Part shown: positions 4,993 through 12,246 of the stretch, one piece after another
Position numbering within the stretch: position 1 is the stretch's first letter
How the letters are laid out: the number at the start of each line of letters is the position of its first letter
Source: Actinomycetota bacterium
Lineage (GTDB): Bacteria; Actinomycetota; Humimicrobiia; Humimicrobiales; Humimicrobiaceae
NCBI GenBank assembly: GCA_016783995.1
Contig: JADHVN010000033.1
Location: 1-12,246 of the forward strand
Length of the DNA stretch: 12,246 nt
Direction of reading: 5' to 3'
Program-made: the position numbers and the translations under genes
The notes under the pieces: model-generated
The model's input: the letters and a program-made list of their open reading frames with translations, nothing else
Databases searched by the model: none
What the model was told of the DNA's origin: nothing

Positions 4993-6246
4993 ATGGAACA
5001 AATGAATAAAGGAAGAAGGGTAGTTGTAACCGGGCTGGGAATAATGTCACCGTTAGGACTGGAAGTTGATAAGTTCTGGAATAATCTAATTTCGGGGAAA
5101 TCAGGAGTCAGCAGGATTGACCGGTTTGATGTAGAAAAGATTGCTTCCAGGATAGCTGCACAGATCAGGGATTTCGAGCCTGAAAATTATATGGACTTCA
5201 AGCAGGCTAAAAGAATGGATAGGTTTTCCCAATTTGCGGTTGCTGCAGCATCAAATGCTATAAAGGACAGCAGCCTTAAGATTGATTCAACGAGTGAAAA
5301 TGAAGTGGGAGTTTATATAGGAAGTGGAATTGGAGGACTTGCAACTCTGGAGCAGCAGCATGAAAGACTGCTGAGCAGGGGTGCTGATAAAGTAAGTCCT
5401 TTCATTATTCCTATGATGATATGCAATATGGCAGCTGCCCAGGTTTCAATAGCCAGCGGGGCCAAAGGACCGGTAAGTACTACTACCACAGCATGTTCCG
5501 CAGGTTCAAATGCCATAGGTGATGCATTTGAAATAATTAAAAGGGGAGTTGCTGAAGTGATGATTGCTGGTGGAAGCGAAGCAGCTATAACCCCATTAGG
5601 AATGGCGGGTTTTTCTAATATGCAGGCTCTTTCTACAAGAAATGATGAACCGGAGAAAGCCTCCAGGCCATTTGACAGGGACAGAGATGGATTTGTGATG
5701 GGCGAAGGCTGCGGTATATTAATATTGGAAGAACTCAAGTCTGCCTTAAGAAGAGATGCTAAGATATACTGCGAGATTTTTGGATATGGTCTTTCAGGGG
5801 AAGCCTATCATATAACGGCACTGGAGCAGTCGGGTGCAAATGTGGCAAGATGTATCAGGAGTTGTCTGGATGAGGGCGGCATAGACCTGAAAGAGGTGGA
5901 CCATATTAATGCTCACGGGACATCAACTACTTTAAATGACGTTGTTGAAAGTGCCGCAATTAAAAGATGTTTTGGCGAATATGCTTATAACATAAATATA
6001 AATTCAACTAAATCAATGATCGGCCACTGCCTGGGGGCATCAGGTGCGATTGAAGCTTTGGCTGCAATTTTGGCTATAAAAAATAATATTATTCCTCCAA
6101 CTATAAATCTTGATAATCCGGATGAGAAGTGCGACTTGAATTATACAGCAAAGGTAAGCCAGAAGAGAGAGGTCCGTATTGCACTTTCAAATTCTATGGG
6201 CTTTGGCGGTCATAATGTCACTCTGGGATTTAAAAAATATTCATAA
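4993..6246 (+). CDS. fabF: 3-oxoacyl-[acyl-carrier-protein] synthase II FabF
   Basis: 417 aa from ATG 4993. It condenses malonyl-ACP with acyl-ACP in chain elongation. It has the thiolase fold with the Cys-His-His triad: Cys168 in TTTTACSAGSNAIGDAF, His308 in NAHGTSTTLND and His345 in KSMIGHCLGASGA; also GGSEAA and the C-terminal NSMGFGGHN loop. The triad type excludes FabH (Cys-His-Asn). The frame extends one codon back to a TTG at 4990, but AAGGA (4981-4985) with 7-nt spacing selects ATG 4993; ATG 5002 is too far away. The usual upstream neighbour acpP is missing. The active-site stretch has Ser-Ala-Gly after the Cys where Ala-Ala/Thr-Gly is commoner, a mild variation. Confidence 0.95.
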   Translation: MEQMNKGRRVVVTGLGIMSPLGLEVDKFWNNLISGKSGVSRIDRFDVEKIASRIAAQIRDFEPENYMDFKQAKRMDRFSQFAVAAASNAIKDSSLKIDSTSENEVGVYIGSGIGGLATLEQQHERLLSRGADKVSPFIIPMMICNMAAAQVSIASGAKGPVSTTTTACSAGSNAIGDAFEIIKRGVAEVMIAGGSEAAITPLGMAGFSNMQALSTRNDEPEKASRPFDRDRDGFVMGEGCGILILEELKSALRRDAKIYCEIFGYGLSGEAYHITALEQSGANVARCIRSCLDEGGIDLKEVDHINAHGTSTTLNDVVESAAIKRCFGEYAYNININSTKSMIGHCLGASGAIEALAAILAIKNNIIPPTINLDNPDEKCDLNYTAKVSQKREVRIALSNSMGFGGHNVTLGFKKYS

Positions 6247-6258
6247 ACGGGGCATAAG

Positions 6259-7035
6259 ATGGAAAAAATCAAATGCAAGAATTGCACTAAGGATATTGAA
6301 AATGAAATTTTTATATTAAATCTGTGGGTATGTCCGTACTGCAATTATCACCACTACATTAATGCAAGGGACAGATTGCAAATTACTGTAGACGGCAATA
6401 GTTTTATCGAGCTGGGAAAGAATATTAATTCAGATGATTTTTTGAACTTTTATGATGTTAAGTCTTATAGTGTAAGACTGAAAGAGACGAAGCTTAAAAC
6501 CAGCCTGAATGAAGCAGTCATCATTGGTGAGGCAAAGATAGAGGGAAATGATGTTGCCCTTGGTATTATGGATTTTGGTTTTATGGGCGGAAGCATGGGA
6601 AGTGTGGTAGGAGAGAAGATTAAGATTTTATCCAACTACTGTATTGAAAAAAATATTCCCCTGGTTATATTCTGCGCATCAGGTGGAGCAAGGATGCAGG
6701 AGGGGGTAATATCCCTGATGCAAATGGCAAAGACAGTCTCCAGTGTGAACAGAGTAAAGGAGAGTAAAATCCCCTATATAACCATAATTACCAATCCCAC
6801 TTCCGGAGGTGTTAGCGCAAGCTTTGCCACAGTGGCGGATATCATAATAGCAGAACCCGATGCGCTCTTCTGTTTTGCAGGTCCAAGAGTTGTAAAACAG
6901 ACTATAAAAAAGAATCTTCCTCCGGATTTCGGAACTTCAGAGAGGAATTTAAAAAATGGTCAGGTGGATATGATTGTAAATAGAAATGAACTCAGAAGTA
7001 CCCTGATTAATCTGTTAAAGTTATTTAAGGAATGA
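6259..7035 (+). CDS. accD: Acetyl-CoA carboxylase carboxyltransferase subunit beta
   Basis: 258 aa, slightly short for the family (about 280-300). With AccA it transfers carboxyl from carboxybiotin on AccB to acetyl-CoA, giving malonyl-CoA. The N-terminal zinc ribbon is intact: Cys6-x2-Cys9 and Cys25-x2-Cys28. The crotonase-like body shows MDFGFMGGSMGSVVGEK, the oxyanion-hole region SGGARMQEG (141-149), NPTSGGVSASFA (179-190) and the C-terminal FAGPRVVKQT. ATG 6259 has GGGG (6249-6252) 6 nt upstream. It lies 12 nt after fabF and 1 nt before accA, so the two subunits are probably made in equal amounts. The shortness is mainly at both ends; motifs are complete. Confidence 0.95.
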   Translation: MEKIKCKNCTKDIENEIFILNLWVCPYCNYHHYINARDRLQITVDGNSFIELGKNINSDDFLNFYDVKSYSVRLKETKLKTSLNEAVIIGEAKIEGNDVALGIMDFGFMGGSMGSVVGEKIKILSNYCIEKNIPLVIFCASGGARMQEGVISLMQMAKTVSSVNRVKESKIPYITIITNPTSGGVSASFATVADIIIAEPDALFCFAGPRVVKQTIKKNLPPDFGTSERNLKNGQVDMIVNRNELRSTLINLLKLFKE

Positions 7036-7036
7036 T

Positions 7037-8011
7037 ATGGATTTAAAAAAGCTGGAAGAAATTCCAAAAAGTTATCTTAAAGAGATTTTAGAGGCACTGT
7101 CCAAGCTTGAAAAATTAAAAAAAATTCCTTTCTTTACCGGCATACATTTTAAAGATGCAGAAAGAGACCTTGCCCGGAAAATTGAAAGTTATAAAAAAGT
7201 CGAAAGGGACGCTAAAAGAGTCTGGAAGATCGTGGAGCTTTCGAGAAATGAAAACCGACCACAATGCCTGGATTACATAAATGGTATTTTTGAAGATTTT
7301 GTAAAACTTTCCGGTGACAGGCTGACCGGTGAGGACAGATCGATTGTTACAGGTCTGGGTAAGATTAATGGAAAGACTGTTGCTGTTATCGGGCATAATA
7401 AAGGCAAAGATATAAAACAGAGATTGGAGTATAACTTTGGTATGAGCATACCTCAGGGATATAGAAAATCCCAGAGGATTATGCGGCTGGCTGACAGGTT
7501 CGGTTTTCCTATCGTTACTTTAATTGATACGCCAGGAGCGTACCCTGCTCTTGAAGCTGAAGACGATGGACAGGCAAGCGCTATTGCAAAAAGTATCTTG
7601 CTTATGTTTGAAGTTAAGGTTCCCATTATTGCTATTTTAATTGGTGAAGGAGGAAGCGGGGGAGCACTGGCACTGGCTGTTGGAAATGAAGTGGCAATGC
7701 TGGAAAATTCCACTTACTCGGTTATTTCACCTGAAGGGTGTGCAGCTATTCTATGGAAAAATCCTTCCGGTACCAAACTGGCAGCAAGGGAACTAAGGCT
7801 GACTTCAAGAGATATGCTTAGACTCAAGGTAATAGATAGAGTGATCCCCGAACCAATTGGCGGGGCTCAGAATGCGCCCGGAAGAATGGTAAAGATTGTA
7901 AAAAAATATATTATTGGTGCGCTTGAGAGGTTTGCCGGCATTCCCGGAGAAGAATTAAAGTCCAGAAGAGCCCGGAAATTTGAATCCATGGGATTTTTCA
8001 GTACTGAATGA
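7037..8011 (+). CDS. accA: Acetyl-CoA carboxylase carboxyltransferase subunit alpha
   Basis: 324 aa, normal length. Partner of AccD in the carboxyltransferase heterotetramer. The N-terminal helical region (1-70) precedes the core: LSGDRLTGEDRSIVTG, then RNFGM-like EYNFGMSIPQGYRKSQRIMRLA, LIDTPGAYP, the glycine-rich oxyanion segment GEGGSGGALALAVGN (203-217) and the terminal ERF/RARKF(E)SMG tail. One oddity: after DTPGAYP the sequence reads ALEAEDDGQA where E. coli has GVGAEERGQS. ATG 7037 follows the accD stop by 1 base with AAGGA at 7027-7031. It is the last gene of the operon; only 6 bp separate its stop from that of the convergent kinase gene, and no terminator hairpin is visible there. 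Confidence 0.95.
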   Translation: MDLKKLEEIPKSYLKEILEALSKLEKLKKIPFFTGIHFKDAERDLARKIESYKKVERDAKRVWKIVELSRNENRPQCLDYINGIFEDFVKLSGDRLTGEDRSIVTGLGKINGKTVAVIGHNKGKDIKQRLEYNFGMSIPQGYRKSQRIMRLADRFGFPIVTLIDTPGAYPALEAEDDGQASAIAKSILLMFEVKVPIIAILIGEGGSGGALALAVGNEVAMLENSTYSVISPEGCAAILWKNPSGTKLAARELRLTSRDMLRLKVIDRVIPEPIGGAQNAPGRMVKIVKKYIIGALERFAGIPGEELKSRRARKFESMGFFSTE

Positions 8012-8017
8012 CAGGTC

Positions 8018-9850
8018 TTAACTGCCTATAAATAAAATGACACTGGAACCCGGGGAAATGTAGGTCCCGGCTTCAGGATATTGACCTAAAACTGTACCTT
8101 CCTGTACTGAGTAACCTGTATGTATATAACTTCTTTCATAATTAATACCTATTAAATTAAGGTTACTTTCGGCCTGTTCAAGGTCAAGCTGTATAAGATT
8201 GGGAACAAGAACCAGCGGCTCATTTGTTGAAATTGTTATTTCCACCAGGCTATTTACTTTAACTTTAGAACCCGGAGATGGGATTACTTTTATGATTTTT
8301 CCAGTTTCATTTGTTATATCTGTACTTGTTACCGGGGCTTTATTAATGCTTTTTACTATCAGGCCAAGAGGTTCAAGATAATTTGAAGCTTCTATAAAGT
8401 CCAGGCCAATAATATTGGGAATAATGATAGTCTCCTCACCTTTGCTTACAATTATATTTACAGATCCTCCCGGCTCAATTCTTTCGTTAAATTTTGGTTT
8501 CTGGTCTATGATCAAATTTTCTTTAAAAGTACTGGAATATTCTTTAGAAATATTTCCTTTTATGAGTCCGGAATTCTCTAATATTTCTGAGGCATCTTCC
8601 AGGCTAAGACCTATTAGGTTAGGAATTGGAATAAATGTAATTTCCTGGCCTTTGCTGATAATTACTTCAATATCGCTGCCTGCTGGAATATTTTTTTTGG
8701 GTTCCGGAGTTTGTTCTATGATAAATCCTTCCGGGATTTCTGAATTGTAGATTTCGTCTTTTACTATTAAATTCAGATTAAATAATGCAAGTATTTCTTT
8801 TGCATTTTCAGCTGGAATATTCTCAACCGGGGGGACCGAGACCATAGCATGGCCGGCAGTTTTATCATTATAGTATTTATAACTATAAAATATAAATAGG
8901 ACCAGAAAGACAACCATAAAAGCTGCCATAATAATAGTTGCCAGATGAGGCCTTATTTTTTTCATAAATACACCGGTCCTATTTAGATTTTGTCCTTTGG
9001 CGCTGAAACTTAAAGGTTTATCGGTCTCGTATTTTTGAAGGTCGCCTATCAGTTCTCTTAAAGTTGGATAGCGCGCCAGGGGGGTTTTTTCCAGACAATG
9101 CATTATTATTTTTTCTAATTTATCTGGTATATTTTCCATCAACTCTGATGGCTTTAAAGGTTTTTCATATATATGTTTGAGGCTAATGTCTATGGAGTTA
9201 CCCCCTCTAAAAGGAACATCTGCAGTTAACATTTCATACAATACAATCCCTAATGAGTAAATATCTGTCCGGTGGTCTAAAACTTCTCCCTTCGCCTGTT
9301 CAGGTGAGATGTAATGAGCTGTTCCCATTATATTTAATGTTTTGGTGACATCGGTAATCAGAGATTTTGCAATGCCAAAATCAGTAACTTTAACTTTTCC
9401 TTCCGGGGTTACAAGTATATTCTGGGGTTTAATATCACGGTGTACAAGGTTGTTTTTATGAGCTGTCAGCAGCGCGCTGGAGATTTGTATAGCATAGTCA
9501 GCAACAGTCTCAGGGGGCAGCGGACCTTTTTTTTCTATTATTTCCTTTAAACTTTCTCCCTCAACATACTCCATGCAAATAAAATAGGAGCTGTTAAATT
9601 CTCCCCAGTCGTATACCTGTACAATATTGGGATGATTAAGCCTGGCAAGAATTTGCGCTTCACTCTTGAATCTTGCCACAAAATTTCTATCACCCGCATA
9701 ATTAGCAGATAATATTTTTACAGCGACTTTTCTGTTCAGTTTTAAGTCATCTCCCAGAAAGATATCAGCCATTCCACCCGAAGCTATCTTTTTGATTATC
9801 CTGTATCTTTTTGAGATTAATTTATATTCTCTAAAATCTTTATCGGACAT
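8018..9850 (-). CDS. prkC: PASTA-domain serine/threonine protein kinase (PrkC/PknB type)
   Basis: 610 aa. An intracellular Hanks-type kinase occupies about 16-275: glycine loop ASGGMADIFLG, Lys45 (VAVK), Glu64, HRD at 137-139 with KPQN, DFG at 157-159, activation loop Thr cluster near 169-177, and GTAHYISPEQ. After a juxtamembrane linker there is one transmembrane helix (about 303-324, LATIIMAAFMVVFLVLFIFY) and four extracellular PASTA repeats at about 337-401, 405-471, 474-541 and 545-610, each beginning with a (V/I)P-N-(L/I) type strand. PASTA domains bind muropeptide or lipid II in known homologues. The kinase probably phosphorylates cell-division and metabolic proteins and is counteracted by the phosphatase encoded 3 nt upstream. 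No ribosome site is seen before ATG 9850, so it is likely coupled to the phosphatase gene. Confidence 0.95.
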   Translation of the reverse strand: MSDKDFREYKLISKRYRIIKKIASGGMADIFLGDDLKLNRKVAVKILSANYAGDRNFVARFKSEAQILARLNHPNIVQVYDWGEFNSSYFICMEYVEGESLKEIIEKKGPLPPETVADYAIQISSALLTAHKNNLVHRDIKPQNILVTPEGKVKVTDFGIAKSLITDVTKTLNIMGTAHYISPEQAKGEVLDHRTDIYSLGIVLYEMLTADVPFRGGNSIDISLKHIYEKPLKPSELMENIPDKLEKIIMHCLEKTPLARYPTLRELIGDLQKYETDKPLSFSAKGQNLNRTGVFMKKIRPHLATIIMAAFMVVFLVLFIFYSYKYYNDKTAGHAMVSVPPVENIPAENAKEILALFNLNLIVKDEIYNSEIPEGFIIEQTPEPKKNIPAGSDIEVIISKGQEITFIPIPNLIGLSLEDASEILENSGLIKGNISKEYSSTFKENLIIDQKPKFNERIEPGGSVNIIVSKGEETIIIPNIIGLDFIEASNYLEPLGLIVKSINKAPVTSTDITNETGKIIKVIPSPGSKVKVNSLVEITISTNEPLVLVPNLIQLDLEQAESNLNLIGINYERSYIHTGYSVQEGTVLGQYPEAGTYISPGSSVILFIGS

Positions 9851-9853
9851 ATC

Positions 9854-10612
9854 TTAAATTTTTACAACTATAACCGTTATATTATCCAGACCACCTTTTT
9901 TTATTGCATCTTTTATAAGATTCTTTGCAATATCTTTAGCATCTTTATATTTATCAATAATATTGGCGATATCTTTATCCTTCAACATGGAATTAAGTCC
10001 ATCAGAACACAGGAGCAGTATATCTTCCGGTAGGACTTTATATGAATTAAAATCCGGATCTATATCTCTTGTAACTCCGAGGACATTTGTGAGGTAGTTT
10101 CTTTGAGGATGATTGAAAGTTTGCTCATAGCTTATTTCTCCTCTTCTGAATAATTCACCAACGATGGTATGATCGGAAGTTAACAGATTAAACTCACTGC
10201 CTCTTTTAATATAAAGTCTGCTGTCACCCACATGAATTGTATATGCTTTGTCTTGCTGGATATAGCATCCGGTAAATGTGGTTCCCATACCGTAATAGCC
10301 GGGTTGCAGGATTGCTTTGCCGTATACTTCCCTGTTGGCACTTTTAATGCTTTTAAGCAATAGTTCCTTTATCTGGCTTGGGTCTGGATTATCTGTTTTT
10401 TTATTAGCTGAGATTTTTTTACTTCTACCTTTCAGACTGCTGTTAAAATTTTCTATGAAAGCTTCAACAGCGATTCTGCTTGCAACCTCTCCGGCCATGT
10501 GTCCTCCCATACCATCGGCTATAATAAACAGGTTGTTTTCAGCATAAAGATAATCTTCATTTTTTTCTCTATATTTTCCAATGTCTGTATCTGCGAAATA
10601 TTTCATGCACAT
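9854..10612 (-). CDS. prpC: PP2C-family serine/threonine phosphatase (PrpC/Stp type)
   Basis: 252 aa, typical of bacterial Stp/PrpC. It is metal dependent and removes phosphate from targets of the neighbouring kinase and from the kinase itself. Motifs in order: DIGKYREKNED (10-20, metal-binding Asp20), IADGMGGH (Asp33, Gly34), GMGTTFTG (108-115), HVGDSRLY (127-134), LTSDHT, LLCSDGLNSML (Asp204) and GGLDNITVIVV (Asp243). It lacks any signal or membrane segment, so it is cytoplasmic. The start is ATG 10612 or ATG 10606 (MKYFADTDIG). No Shine-Dalgarno is visible, but TATAAT lies 1 nt before the first ATG, which would put the transcript start near the second ATG; a leaderless start at 10606 is therefore possible. 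It is the first gene of the phosphatase-kinase operon. Confidence 0.94.
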   Translation of the reverse strand: MCMKYFADTDIGKYREKNEDYLYAENNLFIIADGMGGHMAGEVASRIAVEAFIENFNSSLKGRSKKISANKKTDNPDPSQIKELLLKSIKSANREVYGKAILQPGYYGMGTTFTGCYIQQDKAYTIHVGDSRLYIKRGSEFNLLTSDHTIVGELFRRGEISYEQTFNHPQRNYLTNVLGVTRDIDPDFNSYKVLPEDILLLCSDGLNSMLKDKDIANIIDKYKDAKDIAKNLIKDAIKKGGLDNITVIVVKI

Positions 10613-10613
10613 T

Positions 10614-10619
10614 ATTATA
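10614..10619 (-). promoter_or_regulatory. Possible -10 box at the phosphatase start
   Basis: On the minus strand TATAAT occupies 10619-10614. Transcription would begin about 6-7 nt later, at or next to ATG 10606. Another TATAAT on the same strand at 10648-10643 could instead give a leader of about 24 nt. No convincing -35 was found for either, and no ribosome site precedes the gene. Confidence 0.3.
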
Positions 10620-10679
10620 TGTCATAATTTGTCATTAATAAAATTATAACTATTAAATTACACGTTAGTTTCCGATTTT

Positions 10680-10705
10680 TTATCTGGTGAAGTTATCTGG
10701 TGAAG
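10680..10705. repeat. Perfect tandem 13-bp direct repeat
   Basis: TTATCTGGTGAAG occurs twice head to tail (10680-10692 and 10693-10705) in the 239-bp spacer between the divergent phosphatase and malic enzyme genes. It is a G-containing motif in an otherwise very AT-rich spacer. Further right the hexamer ACTAGT occurs twice, 22 bp apart (within 10764-10770 and 10786-10792). Both may be regulator sites, or the tandem copy may be simple replication slippage. Confidence 0.5.
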
Positions 10706-10851
10706 AGCTTTCAGTAGTGGTAGCATTAAATAAATATGCTAAAAGATTTAAAAAATAATTATTAACTAGTGCTAAAGAATATAAAAACTAGTATCATAAA
10801 TAAATATTAAAACTAAATTATTAAAGATAGAAAAGAATAGGTGAAAATCAA

Positions 10852-12078
10852 TTGAATATTTATGAAGAAGCATTGGAAATGCATAAAAAAAATGTTGGTA
10901 AGATTGATATAATAAGTAAAGTAAAAACCAATAACGAACATGACTTATCCTTAGCTTATTCTCCAGGCGTTGCAGAACCCTGCCGTATAATTGCTAAAAA
11001 CCCGGGGGAATTAAATACATATACAGCCAGGGGCAATATGATTGCGGTGGTATCCGATGGCTCCGCAGTTCTGGGTCTTGGAAATATCGGAGCCAGAGCA
11101 GCTCTTCCGGTAATGGAAGGGAAATGTGTGTTATTTAAGCAGTTTGGAGGAGTATCTGCCTTTCCTATATGCATAGACAGCCAGGATAATGAAGTGATTA
11201 TAAGTACTATAAAAATGCTGGAGCCATCATTTGCGGGAATAAACCTGGAGGACATTGCAGCGCCCAGGTGTTTCGAGATCGAGGACAGGCTGAAGAAAGA
11301 AACAAATATGCTTATCTTCCATGATGATCAGCATGGGACTGCCATTGTAACCCTGGCCGGGCTACTCGGTGCTCTGAAAATTTACGGGAAAGATATAACA
11401 GAGGTAAAAATAGTAATAAATGGAGCAGGGGCAGCTGGTACCTCTATTATAAATTTATTAAATTGCATCGGTGCAGTGGATATTATTGTGTGCGACAGGA
11501 AAGGAATAATATATAAGGGCAGGGAAGGCTTGAATACCGCAAAGCAAAGGCTGGCAGAACTTACAAATTTAAATAATATAAAAGGAGACCTATCCTGTGC
11601 ATTGGAGGATGCTGATGTATTCATCGGCGTATCAGTGGCAAATGTCCTGGCTGCCGAAATGATAAAAAAGATGAAGAAAAATCAAATTATATTTGCCCTG
11701 GCAAATCCAGAGCCTGAAATTAAACCAGAACTTGCCATGGAATATGGTGCCAGGATTATTGCAACCGGAAGAAGCGATTATCCCAATCAGGTTAATAATG
11801 TACTGGCATTTCCAGGAATATTCAGGGGAGCTCTTGACGCGAGAGCAATAGAGATAAATACAGAAATGAAACTGGCTGCTGTAAAAGCTATTTCGGGAAT
11901 TGTGAGTGATAATCTAAAGGAAGATTACATTATCCCCAAACCCTTTGACAGAAGGGTTCTACCGGCTGTTGCGGTAAGTGTAGCCAGAGCTGCTATGGAG
12001 ACCGGCAATACCCGTGGTGAGGTAGATTTAGAATTTATTGAAAGAAAAGCAAAAAAAATTATGGAAAACAGGTTATGA
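10852..12078 (+). CDS. Malic enzyme, probably NAD-dependent (oxaloacetate-decarboxylating)
   Basis: 408 aa, the short bacterial malic enzyme class without a phosphotransacetylase-like tail. It oxidatively decarboxylates malate to pyruvate and CO2. Visible: LAYSPGVAEPC with the proton-shuttle Tyr36, GLGNIGARAALPVMEGK with catalytic Lys91, metal ligands Glu133 and Asp134 (NLEDIAAP) and Asp159 (FHDDQHGTA), nucleotide motif GAGAAG (191-196), ALANPEPEI, and GRSDYPNQVNN. An acidic residue after the second strand (VCDRKG, Asp215) suggests NAD rather than NADP; this is inference. The start is TTG 10852 with AGGTGA (10839-10844) 7 nt upstream. It is the first gene of a plus-strand unit, with its stop overlapping the next ATG by 4 nt. 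Confidence 0.94.
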   Translation: MNIYEEALEMHKKNVGKIDIISKVKTNNEHDLSLAYSPGVAEPCRIIAKNPGELNTYTARGNMIAVVSDGSAVLGLGNIGARAALPVMEGKCVLFKQFGGVSAFPICIDSQDNEVIISTIKMLEPSFAGINLEDIAAPRCFEIEDRLKKETNMLIFHDDQHGTAIVTLAGLLGALKIYGKDITEVKIVINGAGAAGTSIINLLNCIGAVDIIVCDRKGIIYKGREGLNTAKQRLAELTNLNNIKGDLSCALEDADVFIGVSVANVLAAEMIKKMKKNQIIFALANPEPEIKPELAMEYGARIIATGRSDYPNQVNNVLAFPGIFRGALDARAIEINTEMKLAAVKAISGIVSDNLKEDYIIPKPFDRRVLPAVAVSVARAAMETGNTRGEVDLEFIERKAKKIMENRL

Positions 12079-12246
12079 GAGTAGAAATTCCTTTCGGAAA
12101 AGAAAAAGTAGAATTGAATATACCGGATAAAAACATACTGGATTTTATTTCAGGAGAAAACATTAGCCCTGGTCTGAATGAAGATAAAATCATCATACAA
12201 GCTCTTGAAAATCCGGTAAAATCCAGAAAACTATCGGAGATGGCCC
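12075..12246 (+). CDS. LarA-type protein (nickel-dependent lactate racemase family), N-terminal part
   Basis: The first 57 codons are present; the window end cuts the gene. It begins MRVEIPFGKEKVELNIPDKN, followed by LDFISGENISPGLNEDKIIIQALENPVKSRKLSEMA. This matches the start of the LarA/DUF2088 N-terminal domain, where IPYGK...IP, then ALENPI and L, are typical. LarA enzymes racemise lactate or other 2-hydroxy acids using a pincer nickel cofactor. The ATG at 12075 overlaps the malic enzyme TGA (ATGA junction), so the two are almost certainly co-translated. The catalytic histidines and the lysine that carries the cofactor lie beyond the window, so substrate and activity cannot be judged. Confidence 0.7.
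   Translation, partial: MRVEIPFGKEKVELNIPDKNILDFISGENISPGLNEDKIIIQALENPVKSRKLSEMA

Noticed and set aside
5313..5738. 141-codon open frame on the minus strand inside fabF
   Set aside because: It lies wholly antisense to the strongly conserved FabF active-site region, and its sequence resembles no protein family; a shadow of the real gene.

Overview
This is an AT-rich bacterial chromosome segment with compact operons, Shine-Dalgarno sites of the AGGAG/AAGGA type, and several TTG and GTG starts. A PASTA-domain Ser/Thr kinase paired with a PP2C phosphatase points to a Gram-positive (monoderm-like) lineage. A FabZ-type dehydratase and separate accA and accD genes fit Bacillota or a deep-branching uncultured clade better than classical Actinomycetota. 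The sequence alone does not settle the taxon. No rRNA, tRNA, CRISPR array, transposase or phage gene was seen.

Left end (1-1655): a small accessory region on the plus strand. It holds a UPF0175-type antitoxin-like protein without a visible toxin, a DUF4342-type small membrane protein, and a two-gene toxin-antitoxin module (AbrB/MazE-fold antitoxin, RelE-fold toxin). A degenerate direct repeat of about 53 bp lies on both sides of the DUF4342 and toxin-antitoxin block, and a 12-bp inverted repeat brackets the second copy.

Middle (1656-8011): a minus-strand pair, a TM2-domain membrane protein and a biotin-protein ligase lacking its usual C-terminal domain, diverges from a six-gene plus-strand operon, fabZ-fabD-fabG-fabF-accD-accA. 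This operon supplies malonyl-CoA (the AccAD carboxyltransferase), malonyl-ACP (FabD) and most of the elongation cycle (FabF, FabG, FabZ). acpP, fabH, an enoyl-ACP reductase, accB and accC are absent and must lie elsewhere. The ligase next door would biotinylate AccB. The 231-bp divergent spacer contains a long AT palindrome and a GC-rich set of alternative hairpins, one followed by a T-run. It is a candidate attenuator or cis-regulatory leader and is the most interesting feature here.

Right part (8018-12246): a minus-strand PP2C phosphatase-PASTA kinase pair, convergent with accA across only 6 bp, senses the cell envelope or muropeptides by family analogy. It diverges from a plus-strand malic enzyme that overlaps by 4 nt the start of a LarA-type (lactate racemase family) gene cut by the window end. 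Together these suggest a pyruvate, malate and lactate metabolic unit. No single gene here is a clearly new system. The novelty lies in intergenic structure and in domain or partner losses.
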